In this document: positions 37,282-44,520 of the stretch, one piece after another
Layout: each line of letters starts with the position of its first letter
Position numbering within the stretch: the first letter of the stretch is position 1
DNA from: Siphonodentalium dalli
Taxonomy: Eukaryota; Mollusca; Scaphopoda; Gadilida; Siphonodentaliidae
DNA: 64,000 bases
Assembly: GCA_032622095.1 (NCBI GenBank)
Contig: CP136066.1
Location: forward strand, 49,574,911 to 49,638,910
Direction of reading: 5' to 3'
Program-made: the position numbers and the translations under genes
The notes under the pieces: model-generated
Database searches by the model: none
Seen by the model: the letters and a program-made list of their open reading frames with translations, nothing else
What the model was told of the DNA's origin: nothing

Positions 37282-40200
37282 TCTCACGAATTCGGGAAAA
37301 TCTCGACCAATACAACATTCCCACGGAGTATTCAACCTTCTCAGGCAAAAAATTGATATCATTCAAGCCGGTGTCCCTGGAATGCGTAAGGAAGACCATA
37401 CTATCATCGCCGCCTAAATCATGCGCTCTCGATCCGCTGCCGACTAAACTACTCCTTCAATTCTTGGACACTCTAATCGAACCTATCACAAAGCTCATGA
37501 ACTTGTGCCTAAAACATGGAAACATGCCTGACTCTTTCAAAAAAGGGGTAATCACACCTCTCATCAAAAAGAAAGGATTAACCGGAACGACTTGAAAAAT
37601 TATCGGCCGGTGTCTGGACTACCATTCTTGTCCAAGGTACTTGCAAAACTTGTACTCCATCAACTAAAGGAACATCTCACGGAAAACAACCTCATGGAAA
37701 AATTCCAATCTGCATATCGCCAGTTCCACAGCACGGAAACAGCGTTAGTGAGAATATCATCCGACCTCCTGAACGCCAAAGACAACCGCCTAGTTTCCGT
37801 TGTAACGCTTTTGGACCTATCCGCAGCATTTGATACTTTAGATCATTCTGTCATGCTTAAGCGATTGGAAGACTCCTTCGGAATCAGCGGAAAAGCACTG
37901 TGCTGGTTTCAGTCTTATCTTACTGGACGTGTTCAGATGGTCCGTATCCAAGACGTATTTTCTGACAGAAAGTCTCTCCAGTTTGGAGTTCCTCAAGACT
38001 GCGTATTAGGACCTGTTCTCTACACATTGTACACTCTACCCCTGGGAAACTTGATTAGGAAACATGGACTCAACGTGCATATGTACGCAGATGACACGCA
38101 AATTTACGGTTCTGTCCCCCCATCTGGCCTGTCTTCTTTAATAAGAAAAGTGGAACTGTGTGTGTCTGATGTCAAGACATGGATGCTGTCTAACAAGTTG
38201 AAACTAAATGATGATAAAACTGAAGTAATTGTCTGTCCTCCAGCTGGTAAGCACGAACCATTCGAAATCGGAAGATTGAACATCGGTGGATGTGAAATAG
38301 AGCCCGTACCGTGTGCTAAAAATCTCGGTATCAACATCGCTAATTTATTATCCATGGACGCTCAATTACAACACATTTCCCGTTCCATATTTATCGAACT
38401 CATGCGCCTTAGTCGTCTTCGCCCGTACTTAACAATGCCTGCGGCGAAAAAGGTTGCTTCATGCAATATATTGTCAAGATTGGACTACTGCAATGCACTT
38501 TTCGTGGGAAGTTCCCAAGAACAAATAACTCGTTTGCAACGTCTTCAAAACTCAGCCGCGAGGATTGTAGTGCGTGCTCCGAAATCCACACATGTTTCTC
38601 CAATTTTGAAAAACCTACATTGGCTCCCGGTGCGCGCGAGAATTGAATTTAAGTTAGCAACATTCTGCTACCGTTACTTTCAATCCTCTTCGCCAGCATA
38701 CATCTCGGACCTTCTTACTTTGTATAAACCGGGGCGTGATAAGTTACGCTCCAAGCAAAAACAACTTCTGGCTGTTCCCAGGTGTAACTATAAGACAATT
38801 GAACGTCGCGTGTTCACACACGCTGCGCCAAGTGTTTGGAACTCAATCCCTCTCGATGTTCGAAATTCGCAATCTCTAGAAATATTCAAACAACGAATGA
38901 AAACTCACCTCTTTAGAATTTACCCACACACAACCAGCCGCAGATGACATTGTATTATTAGTCCCAAGCGTTTCGAGCTACACCAGGGATGAGGCGCTAT
39001 ACAAATACTATATATTATTATTATTATGGGTACCCCATAATTTCCAATCTATTAATAATGTCCTGAGTCGGGTACCTTTCTGTCGTCAATATTACTTGTC
39101 CTAGAATTTAAATCTCCTGCCAGAAGTATAGGCTCATCGTGCCATCTTATCTCTCTAATCTCCCCCACCAAATCGGTTGACCAATCATCATTCGCATATC
39201 TAGTGCCTGCAGGTGGTACATAAACTGTCCCGAGGAGGAAACTACCACCAGGCATGTTTTTTTGCCGCGACCCGCACCCACACCACGTTTAGGGACGATG
39301 ATGATATCTGCTCACTAGAGTGACTAAAATTTCGTTTAAATTCGTTTAAATTCCTCCACATATAACCCCACCCCCATGTTTTCCATTTCTTAGCGCGTAA
39401 CTCGACATTTTCTATTAGTATATCATCCTCCAGAAACAATTTTGTTTCGCATAAACATATAATATCGTAAGACTCTATCATATCTTCGAATTCCCGGAAA
39501 TTTAGCCTCTTATCCAATCCGCATACATTGAGCGATAATATCCGCAGGGAAAATGCGCTATCATTTGCATTCGGATCAGGTTTGTGTATGTGTCCATTTG
39601 GTCGGATACTGTGTGGAATATCAGCTGAACGGTTCATTCAGGAATATCTGTGGTATTTATGGAATCAGGCGACGTAATCATGCCTTCGTCCAAGGTCCCG
39701 ATTACGCCTCTCCTCACCACACTGCCGATTATAATTGTCGATCGATGATACATCATGGCTATCGTGAGTAGAATACATATGTGTGTGGACATCAATATCA
39801 ATAGGTGCATGTACATATATATCGTGTGTATAATCTTCAGTATTATAATCATATGTGGGTCGATCAAACACATTGTGTCCATGCAATTCAGAAATGAGTA
39901 TATTCGTTAGGGCATAATTTTGGGACATGACAATCTGCGGAATTGGATGGGATATGGGATAGAACGACAATCTGCGGAACAGAATTTCAAATTGCGTGGG
40001 ACGGCCGATATATCGAGGAATACAGCACGTAGAGGGCTCCTTTTGGTTTCTAACGAAAGGCCCACATTCGCTCTATCCACACATATTAACCCCGCCACTG
40101 ACCGGACATCAGAAGTTGCATTATTTGGTCGACAACTGACCTAACATGGGATGGAATATGGAATAGAACGACAATATGCGGGACAGAATTTCAAATTGCG

Positions 40201-42797
40201 TGGGACGGCCGATATCTCGAGGAATACAGCACGTAGAGGGCTCCTTTTGGTGTCTAACTAAAGGCCGATATTTGTCCTAGCCATATATTTTAACCCCGCC
40301 ACTGACCAGACACCAGAAGTTGCATTATTCGGTCGACAACTGACCTAACATAAAATTGTCGAAATCAAGTCCGTGGAACAGCTAAAGAAATTGTTACAGC
40401 GATAACGCTATGCCCACAATCAAACCTGGTATTAAAATGAAGCTTATCATCTGTTGCACAATACAAATCTATTAATTCGAGCGAAGCTGCGATTTATGCA
40501 CACCTAGAGACCGATTAACCCACCCATGCGAAGGTGCCACGAAACACGAAAAACTGCGTTCGACATCAATGTTTACAAATTTAGATTTCTCGATGAATAC
40601 GCTGGCAAACAACAAGTATTAGGTACCAAATGACGCAGTGGAACACTGCGCACTCGTTTTTAGCAGTTTTTTTCACAATATGGCTGTTTTAGAATGAATA
40701 CTGTAATGGCGAACACGCAAACAGGCGCCGATGAAAACAGCTAAAAATAGACTCGATGTTTACAATAACAGGATCGATTTCAGCTGATATATTCCATATA
40801 ATGGGGCGTATAGTATATCAAAATGTAGGATTAGACACAGGAATGTAATTTTTCCCAACTAAGCCGTTCTTATAAGAGATATATCTAAATATAAATAAAT
40901 TGCTTCTAACAAACAACATAACTAAACACTAAATTGTTTTTAAATATTTGATGACAGGTTGTCCGAGCCCTTATATTACGAAATCTTCTGCCGGTGGATG
41001 CATATATATTTCAACGGGTGACGACGCAGCTAACAATCACATTGAAGCCAGACAAGCATGCACGGACCTGATGTCCGGCCACCTCATGCGGTTCTCAAGC
41101 AATGCAGAATTAGAAGCACTCAGACCATTGTTATGTAAGTATGGAGTGATGATCCTTTAGAGATACCCATCCCGATGTTATACATTATCAGAATCACTCA
41201 GACTATTGTTTTGTAAGTACGTACAGGTGATCTTTTAGATGTACCCGGCCAGATGTTATACAGTATTAGAAGGACTCAGATCATTGTCATGTAAGTATGG
41301 ACTGATGATCCTTTATGGATACCATGTCCTATTTTATACCAATTAATTAAGAATATCCGGAAATCATCATTATTCATATCACATAAGCTTCGCGAAAATC
41401 CACGAAATAGATCGTAAAAATGTTAACACTATCACAAAGGTCATAATTGAGAACGCGCATTATTATACACAGTTTGTTTTGGCAACGGTGCAATGACGCT
41501 CTTTATAAGAGTTGGTCGTTGGACATTTGACTTGTCTGGTACAAATTAAACACGTACTTCCTCCTGTGAAAGTCGACACCTGATCATCACCTCATATTGA
41601 TTACCTCATAGGTCACTGCTAATTACGATATGGTATACAACATGTACATATGTTTGTGTCATTGTGTCAATTGGGCCAGTGTGTGTTTAAGGTAGCGCTG
41701 ATTTGGTCGAGTTTGCCCCTCGATGAAATATCAGTTCAGCACAACTCTAAAGATGTAATGCCAGTCATATCAGTAATATTGGTAATGTTTGAGTTCATAT
41801 GGAGCTAATTCGCCGTGTCGTCGTGGTATTCGAGAAGAACAAATATTTATAGAAACTAAATTAAACCGGACTGTTACGCATCATCATATTGCAAATCGGC
41901 CGACTAAACTCAACCGTAATATTGTTATGTAGTACTTTTGTTTGTTTGATATTTTATATGGATTGACTTAGTCTGTAACGTATATTTTCATCTGATTATC
42001 AGGAAGTGTCATTTTTGGGTAAAGAGTGTGACGAAAACTGTTATAATAGTATATGCCCGCTTGCGTTGGTTAACTGCTCTGGTTTGTTTTCAACGAACAG
42101 TTCGAAGACGTATATTTAATTATTTACAAGTATATCAACTAAACCGAATGCTAGGTGTCTGTGATGGAAATTCCACAATATTTCTTCAAAGTAACACGGA
42201 CGATTATCATGTGCTGATATCAAACATAATGCATCTACTTTAAAAAAAAGATAGTTAAAAGACATTGTCAATTCAAAATCACGGATACTATCTGAACATT
42301 TCAAGGTTGTACAGTATGATTGTTGTCCCTATATATGTGTTATATTGTATGTCAAGAAACCGAGGAACTAAACATGGTGACATCGAAGTGCTTGCGGCCT
42401 CGTGTCTGATTCAAGAGTATTATTGTTATTGACTAAACACATATAAAGGTTTATGGAAAATAAACGCCGGTTTTACTCCTTACGTATCATGCGGGTATAT
42501 ACTGCTATTTATTTATATTTATTGAATTATAGAGTTTGCCAAGTGTTAACTAAACTATACTTTGCAGATCAAGGAGGTATAGGAAACTACTTTGTTGACG
42601 GAAACGACAAAGTCAGTGAAGGGAACTGGGTATACAGCGATGGCACACCGATGTCCATGACAGTTGGGTGGCTACCATCGGAACCAAATCAAGAGACAAC
42701 TAAAAATTGTGCAATGTTGTACCGCAGCACAACGGAGGACTATGCTATTATAGATGACACATGTGTTATATACAGCCAATTTATATGCCAGATATGA
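23326..42797 (+). CDS. Secreted EB/EGF-like plus C-type lectin protein (four coding exons, 213 aa)
   Basis: Coding exons are 23326-23446, 28429-28542, 40958-41134 and 42568-42797 (121+114+177+230 = 642 nt, with TGA at 42795). All three introns are GT-AG and phase 1, and each join restores frame. The protein has a hydrophobic signal peptide (about residues 1-19, ending MVVA), a basic linker and a six-Cys module (C48, C54, C62, C67, C69, C77). It ends in a long-form C-type lectin domain with C80, C93, C113, C185, C203 and C211. NWVYSDG (157-163) and EPN (176-178) are family hallmarks; the usual WND is IDD (199-201), and WIGG is altered. EPN implies Ca-dependent mannose-type binding, plausibly as a secreted recognition or matrix protein. 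No transmembrane segment is seen. Confidence 0.88.
23470..23725 (+). repeat. 70-bp minisatellite, left part (intron 1)
   Basis: ATACCAG starts at 23515, 23585 and 23655 (exact 70-bp period), each followed by AACCTGTTAAAAC-like and GTCAACGC-like text. The same unit resumes at 25385-25560. Confidence 0.9.
24060..24362 (+). repeat. Tandem 120-bp units inside H1
   Basis: AAATTTCAAGTCGATAGCTC, GTTTCCGAGATCTGGTCTGC and GCGTCGCACGG recur with a period of about 122 bp, giving about 2.5 copies. The ORFs on both strands here (24071-24325 minus, 24127-24423 plus) are repeat artefacts. Confidence 0.9.
24362..25162 (+). repeat. Direct tandem duplication of about 400 bp inside H1
   Basis: The block starting TCTGCCGGGATTTCTGAGAA and ending near ACACTTACATACGAAATTTG occurs twice in a row (about 24363-24765 and 24768-25162) with few differences. 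This points to a recent duplication within the element. Confidence 0.9.
25385..25560 (+). repeat. 70-bp minisatellite, right part (intron 1)
   Basis: ATACCAG at 25451 and 25521 keeps the 70-bp period of the left part, with the same AACCTGTTAAAACGTGTGTC blocks. The array therefore flanks Helitron-like element H1. Confidence 0.88.
25560..26200. other. Intron 1 sequence with no recognised feature
   Basis: The 187-codon minus frame (25840-26403) crosses this stretch. It has no recognisable domain and runs into the hairpin at 26204 and the ORF1-like repeat. Confidence 0.45.
26204..26275. other. Perfect 22-bp stem hairpin with 28-nt loop
   Basis: AGTATGGATGCAAGTTGGTC plus TG at 26204-26225 is exactly complementary to 26254-26275. 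The size resembles a miRNA precursor stem, but perfect pairing also fits a foldback remnant. It lies in intron 1, so it would be transcribed with the lectin gene. Confidence 0.8.
26400..27117 (-). pseudogene. ORF1-like block, copy A (broken)
   Basis: On the minus strand an open frame (27117-26617) has a Trp/Gly/Pro-rich start, then a very basic stretch (KKKKKKTPSRKKRDAKRLAAWKAKK) and an acidic Pro-rich tail with EEEMDTYTHRTPD. It continues into another frame (26810-26400). The layout of basic motif, then MDT..HRTPD, then Ser/Thr/Asn-rich tail, matches copy B next door, so this looks like ORF1 of a retroelement. The family is not identified. Frameshifts near 26620-26640 break it. Confidence 0.55.
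27261..28112 (-). pseudogene. ORF1-like block, copy B (one internal stop)
   Basis: From an ATG at 28112 the frame reads MELIPDAALAAMQRS... Trp/Leu-rich text and meets one TGA near 27949. It continues through PAKRRRDAARRAKWKKK to a Ser/Thr/Asp-rich region with EMDTSTPWTPEYHHSPVSSI, and ends in a Lys/Glu-rich C-terminus at 27261. Basic motif and MDT.TP motif are in the same order as in copy A. The locally GC-rich composition contrasts with the AT-rich flanks. It is probably a retroelement ORF1 or gag-like protein; a host gene is less likely. Confidence 0.55.
28429..28542 (+). CDS. Lectin exon 2: six-cysteine EB/EGF-like module
   Basis: The acceptor is CACTTTCAG|AC and the donor CCAG|GTAAG, giving a symmetric phase 1-1 exon of 38 codons. 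The Cys spacing (C-x5-C-x7-C-x4-C-x1-C-x7-C) resembles EB or compact EGF-like modules of invertebrate secreted proteins. A symmetric exon can be gained or skipped without shifting frame, so an isoform lacking this module is possible. Confidence 0.88.
28543..29815. other. Start of intron 2, low complexity
   Basis: TTTTGAAACGAACT-like text recurs irregularly at about 28870-28940 and 29160-29180, and a GGGATAACTCTATCTCAATA module lies near 29090. No exon is recognised. Confidence 0.5.
29819..30683 (-). pseudogene. LINE ORF2 C-terminal domain in three frames
   Basis: 30683-30453 reads KLFDSMVAPVILHGSEI...LHMKFCKILLGMKSSTPN, a conserved region after the RT thumb. 30432-30115 and 30139-29819 complete the C-terminus with SNHRLPIEKARW and C-x2-C...H-x4-C. 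Two frameshifts separate the pieces. Confidence 0.8.
30788..31102 (-). pseudogene. LINE reverse transcriptase YADD segment
   Basis: Contains IRLFCLFYADDTVILSERED, the catalytic YADD core, then the LQVNTKKTKIIIF block typical of non-LTR RTs. It ends in TGGG at an acceptor-like frameshift. Confidence 0.85.
31074..31664 (-). pseudogene. LINE reverse transcriptase palm, N-terminal half
   Basis: The 196-codon frame contains WAIGMVQPIYKKSG, SYRVITLLSCLSKVFTTILN, FQTGFRSGHSTIDNIFVLH and CAFNDFRKAFDLVWRE, where the first catalytic Asp position reads N-D. The end SFVGLFQGEIMSPLLL corresponds to the G.rQGd.LSP.L block. A frameshift at about 31090 moves the YADD block to another frame. Confidence 0.85.
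31549..36611. repeat. 1.88-kb segmental tandem triplication (third unit truncated)
   Basis: Units start at a CCAAT at 31549, 33431 and 35316 (periods 1882 and 1885 bp). The third stops at 36611, where a plus-strand LINE begins. Similarity is very high over the whole unit, down to the short open frames. Unit 1 is continuous with the minus-strand LINE, and its LINE part is the EN-RT linker and KAPG region. Confidence 0.95.
32483..32809 (-). other. Unrecognised 108-codon open frame in the triplicated unit
   Basis: The same frame occurs at 34371-34697 with changes at only a few residues, and at 36255-36583 with a CT-repeat length change that splits it. It reads like protein (MHDRLEEW(Q/K)YFMRELATG..., DVNFVIAIKYSLN), but I know no family for it. 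An adjacent minus frame (33380-33057, 35264-34944) is similarly conserved. They may be another ORF of the host LINE or a captured fragment. Confidence 0.35.
36614..37595 (+). pseudogene. L2-like LINE ORF2, linker to RT start, interrupted
   Basis: The frame runs to FFVDKISRI, is interrupted by the inserted retrocopy, then resumes exactly in frame at ISRIRENLDQYNI after the duplicated target site. It contains SCALDPLPTKLLLQF and GVITPLIKKKGL. A one-base shift near 37575 moves the continuation DLKNYRPVSG into the next frame. Confidence 0.82.
36934..37293 (+). mobile_element. 334-bp retrocopy insertion with poly(A) and 13-bp target-site duplication
   Basis: ATCTCACGAATTC occurs at 36934-36946 and again at 37281-37293. 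Between them lies non-coding sequence with AATAAA at 37246-37251 and a 23-A tail at 37258-37280. This is a textbook LINE-mobilised insertion of a 5'-truncated polyadenylated RNA. The source RNA is not recognised; there is no protein-like frame and no clear Pol III boxes. Confidence 0.95.
37592..38947 (+). CDS. L2/CR1-like reverse transcriptase ORF (about 450 codons, open)
   Basis: It copies element RNA into DNA during target-primed reverse transcription. Motifs in order: NYRPVSGLPFLSKVLAKL (3-20), FQSAYRQFHSTETAL (38-52), LLDLSAAFDTLDH with catalytic D75, FGVPQDCVLGPVLYTLYT (131-148; the usual QGS reads QDC), HMYADDTQIY (163-172) and a C-terminal LHWLPVRARIEFKLATFCYR region. It ends RIYPHTTSRR-stop just before the LINE 3' UTR. 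There is no own ATG: it is the continuation of ORF2 after a frameshift, so 37592 is only where this frame opens. Confidence 0.88.
   Translation: MKNYRPVSGLPFLSKVLAKLVLHQLKEHLTENNLMEKFQSAYRQFHSTETALVRISSDLLNAKDNRLVSVVTLLDLSAAFDTLDHSVMLKRLEDSFGISGKALCWFQSYLTGRVQMVRIQDVFSDRKSLQFGVPQDCVLGPVLYTLYTLPLGNLIRKHGLNVHMYADDTQIYGSVPPSGLSSLIRKVELCVSDVKTWMLSNKLKLNDDKTEVIVCPPAGKHEPFEIGRLNIGGCEIEPVPCAKNLGINIANLLSMDAQLQHISRSIFIELMRLSRLRPYLTMPAAKKVASCNILSRLDYCNALFVGSSQEQITRLQRLQNSAARIVVRAPKSTHVSPILKNLHWLPVRARIEFKLATFCYRYFQSSSPAYISDLLTLYKPGRDKLRSKQKQLLAVPRCNYKTIERRVFTHAAPSVWNSIPLDVRNSQSLEIFKQRMKTHLFRIYPHTTSRR
39040..39637 (-). pseudogene. LINE endonuclease fragment, frameshifted
   Basis: Minus frame 39637-39242 has SLRILSLNVCGLDKRL, the start of an endonuclease/exonuclease/phosphatase fold, and ESYDIICLCETKLF with the catalytic Glu. 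The fold continues in another frame (39255-39052) with GGSFLLGTVYVPPAG and ILLAGDLNSRTSNID, the GD-N metal motif. The rest of the element is missing. It abuts the 3' end of the L2-like LINE tail to tail. Confidence 0.8.
39944..40351 (+). repeat. Tandem duplication of about 204 bp
   Basis: AGAACGACAAT starts at 39961 and 40165. Both units share ATTTCAAATTGCGTGGGACG, CACGTAGAGGGCTCCTTTTG and GGTCGACAACTGACCTAACA, with scattered differences. Confidence 0.92.
40352..40957. other. End of intron 2, no recognised feature
   Basis: AT-rich, leading to a TTTTTAAATATTTGATGACAG acceptor region. Confidence 0.45.
40958..41134 (+). CDS. Lectin exon 3: first half of the C-type lectin domain
   Basis: The acceptor is GATGACAG|GT and the donor TTGTTAT|GTAAGT, phase 1-1, 59 codons. 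It encodes the long-form N-terminal cysteine pair (C80, C93) and the alpha-helical region EARQACTDLMSGHLMRFSS with C113. The donor is the first of three tandemly repeated donors (see the repeat at 41112-41345). Confidence 0.87.
41112..41345 (+). repeat. 78-bp unit repeated three times across the exon 3 splice donor
   Basis: AGAA(G/T)(C/G)ACTC starts at 41112, 41190 and 41268, and GTAAGT donors follow at 41135, 41213 and 41291, all exactly 78 bp apart. Unit 1 covers the last 23 bases of exon 3 and the start of intron 3. Reading past donor 1 meets a stop at TTTAG (41156-41160), so only donor 1 keeps the lectin frame. Confidence 0.93.
41346..42567. other. Intron 3, no recognised feature
   Basis: AT-rich intronic sequence ending in AAACTATACTTTGCAG before exon 4. 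Confidence 0.5.
42568..42797 (+). CDS. Lectin exon 4: second half of the C-type lectin domain and stop
   Basis: The acceptor is CTTTGCAG|AT. The exon carries the EGNWVYSDGTP strand, the EPN calcium/sugar motif and the three C-terminal cysteines, ending FICQI then TGA, as is usual for this fold. No AATAAA follows closely. An ATTAAA variant lies at about 42885 in the downstream minisatellite. Confidence 0.88.
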
Positions 42798-42819
42798 GTA
42801 TATACAGTAAAAAATTATT

Positions 42820-43255
42820 ATGCAAAACATGTGTTCCCACAAAAACGCCCAAATGAAACAGTATTCAGGCATGTGTTCCATTTATTAAAAAACACTAGTG
42901 TTTATCAAAAACACCTAAATGAAACAGTATTGCAAAACATGTGTTCCACAAAAACGCCTAAATGAAACAGTATTCAGGCATGTGTTCCGTTTATTAAAAA
43001 ACACTAGTGTTTATCAAAAACACCTAAATGAAACAGTATTCAGGCATGTCTTCTGTTTATTTAAAAACACTAATGATTTACCATGTGTTCCATTTATCAA
43101 AACACTAATGTTTACCAAAAACACCTAAACGAAACAGTATTCCAGCATGTGTTCTGTTTATTTTAAAACACTAGCGATTTACCATGTGTTCCGTTTATTA
43201 AAACACACTAGTGTTTATCAAAATCACCTAAATGAAACAGAATTGAGGCATGTAT
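42820..43255 (+). repeat. Minisatellite just 3' of the lectin stop codon
   Basis: Blocks AACACTAGTGTTTATCAAAA, CACCTAAATGAAACAGTATT and CAGGCATGTGTTCC(A/G)TTTATT alternate in about six units of roughly 60-70 bp. They may form part of the lectin 3' UTR. AACACTAGTGTT is itself palindromic. Confidence 0.85.
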
Positions 43256-43268
43256 TATATATATAATA

Positions 43269-43977
43269 CTAGCAGGTTAGCTCGCCAATGGCGGCAATCG
43301 TCAGAAACATGACTTTAATTTGTTGGGTTAATTCTGCCTTTTTAAAAAAAAAATTTAATTAATTTTTTTAATTTTTTTATTTAAATTAATTTAATTTTTT
43401 TAATTAAATTTTTGTTTAATATTTTTAAATTTTTAATTAATTTTTTAAATTAATTTTAAAATTTAATTTTTTTTTCTTCAATGCGTTAATTCTGCCCTTT
43501 TAATCAAGATAAATGATGGTACCCGTCCCGTGATGGTACCCGTCCCTAAAAGAGGTACGATTTACGGTACATCGGGCGGAAAAACTGACCCGATGAAAAT
43601 TTCCCCCATTCCTAGGAACCCCTAAGTACGAAGACAGACATAACAATCACACAACACGCTCATGTATGGATATAGACACGCTCACGTCTGTACCCAGACA
43701 TAAGAATCACACTACACGCATACGCTCTTTGTCAGCGACACTGCGGATAAGAACGCTCTTTAACTACCAACGCGATTAACCCCACAGTGACAAGGACGGT
43801 GACTATATATAATTTTGGTGACTGGGCGTGGAGAAGGGGTGCCCGGAGCTTCTCCAAAACGGCGCTACGACGTGCCCCGTGTGCTTTTACCCTTATATAG
43901 GAAGTTTGGTATCAATCGGTCAAGCCGTTTTCTAATCTATAAAGTATATACACATATACACATATATATATAGTAGA
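43269..43977 (-). mobile_element. Helitron-like element H2
   Basis: On the minus strand the 3' end reads CGCCATTGGCGAGCTAACCTGCTAG|T (hairpin, then CTAG). The 5' end begins TCTACTATATATATATGTG at 43977. The interior has an AT-only tract (43330-43470) and the TTGGTATCAATCGGTCAAGC module near 43908. No ORF. Confidence 0.75.
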
Positions 43978-44400
43978 CTAGCAGATTAGCCCGCCACTGG
44001 CGGGATTCGTCCCATGCCTTTGTCAGAAACATGACTATATGAGCGTATAGGAGAGTATATGAGCATGGACACGGGCGCATACGAAATTGGACCCGATTTT
44101 ACCTCGAATTGACAGTTTTGAATGTCAAGGTCAGGTCGGGGTAACGATTTTACCCGTCCAATACACTCCCCAGACAAAAGTACCCATAGGTATCAAATTT
44201 CGCCGAAATCCGCCAGTTTTACCCGATTTGACATTGAATTGACCATTTTGAAGGTCAAGGTCAGGTCGGGGTCACGATTTGACCCGTCCATGACACTTCC
44301 CGGACAAAAGAACCGATATGTAGCAAGTTTGGGCTCAATCGGTTTAGCCGTTTTCGAGTCTATAAAGGACATACACACATACACACATATATATAAGTAG
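43978..44400 (-). mobile_element. Helitron-like element H3
   Basis: CTAG at 43978-43981 with the stem CCCGCC-act-GGCGGG beside it, and a CACACATACACACATATATA end near 44395. Inside, about 120 bp (GACATTGAATTGACC..., GTCAAGGTCAGGTCGGGGT) is present twice. It abuts H2 head to tail with no spacer. Confidence 0.75.
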
Positions 44401-44416
44401 TGTGTAGGCGAGATAG

Positions 44417-44520
44417 TCTGGAACAATACATTCCACCCGGAAACCCTATTGTTCTTAATTATATTCCACCCGGAAAACCTATTGTTCATAAATACATTCC
44501 ACACGGAAAACCATTGTTTT
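44417..44520 (+). repeat. Short tandem repeat of about 42 bp, 2.5-3 copies
   Basis: TACATTCCACCCGGAAA...CCTATTGTTCTTAATTA and two variants follow one another. Confidence 0.8.

Larger units (their letters stand above)
36612..39027 (+). mobile_element. 5'-truncated L2/CR1-like LINE with intact RT ORF
   Basis: It begins inside ORF2 (RRPSAPWMNAAIKDAKRTRR, a typical pre-RT linker) right at the end of the triplication. It runs through a complete RT and ends with GGATGAGGCGCTATACAAAT followed by an (ATT)n tail, the 3'-end style of L2/CR1 elements. A 334-bp retrocopy interrupts it at 36947-37280. Orientation is the same as the lectin gene. Confidence 0.88.

Noticed and set aside
37196-37417. Open frame with a poly-lysine run
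   Set aside because: The lysines are the poly(A) tail of the retrocopy insertion, so the frame is artificial.
41135-41296. Tandem copies of exon 3 as extra lectin exons
   Set aside because: Only the last 23 bases of exon 3 are repeated, with no acceptor before units 2 and 3, so they are duplicated donors rather than duplicated exons.
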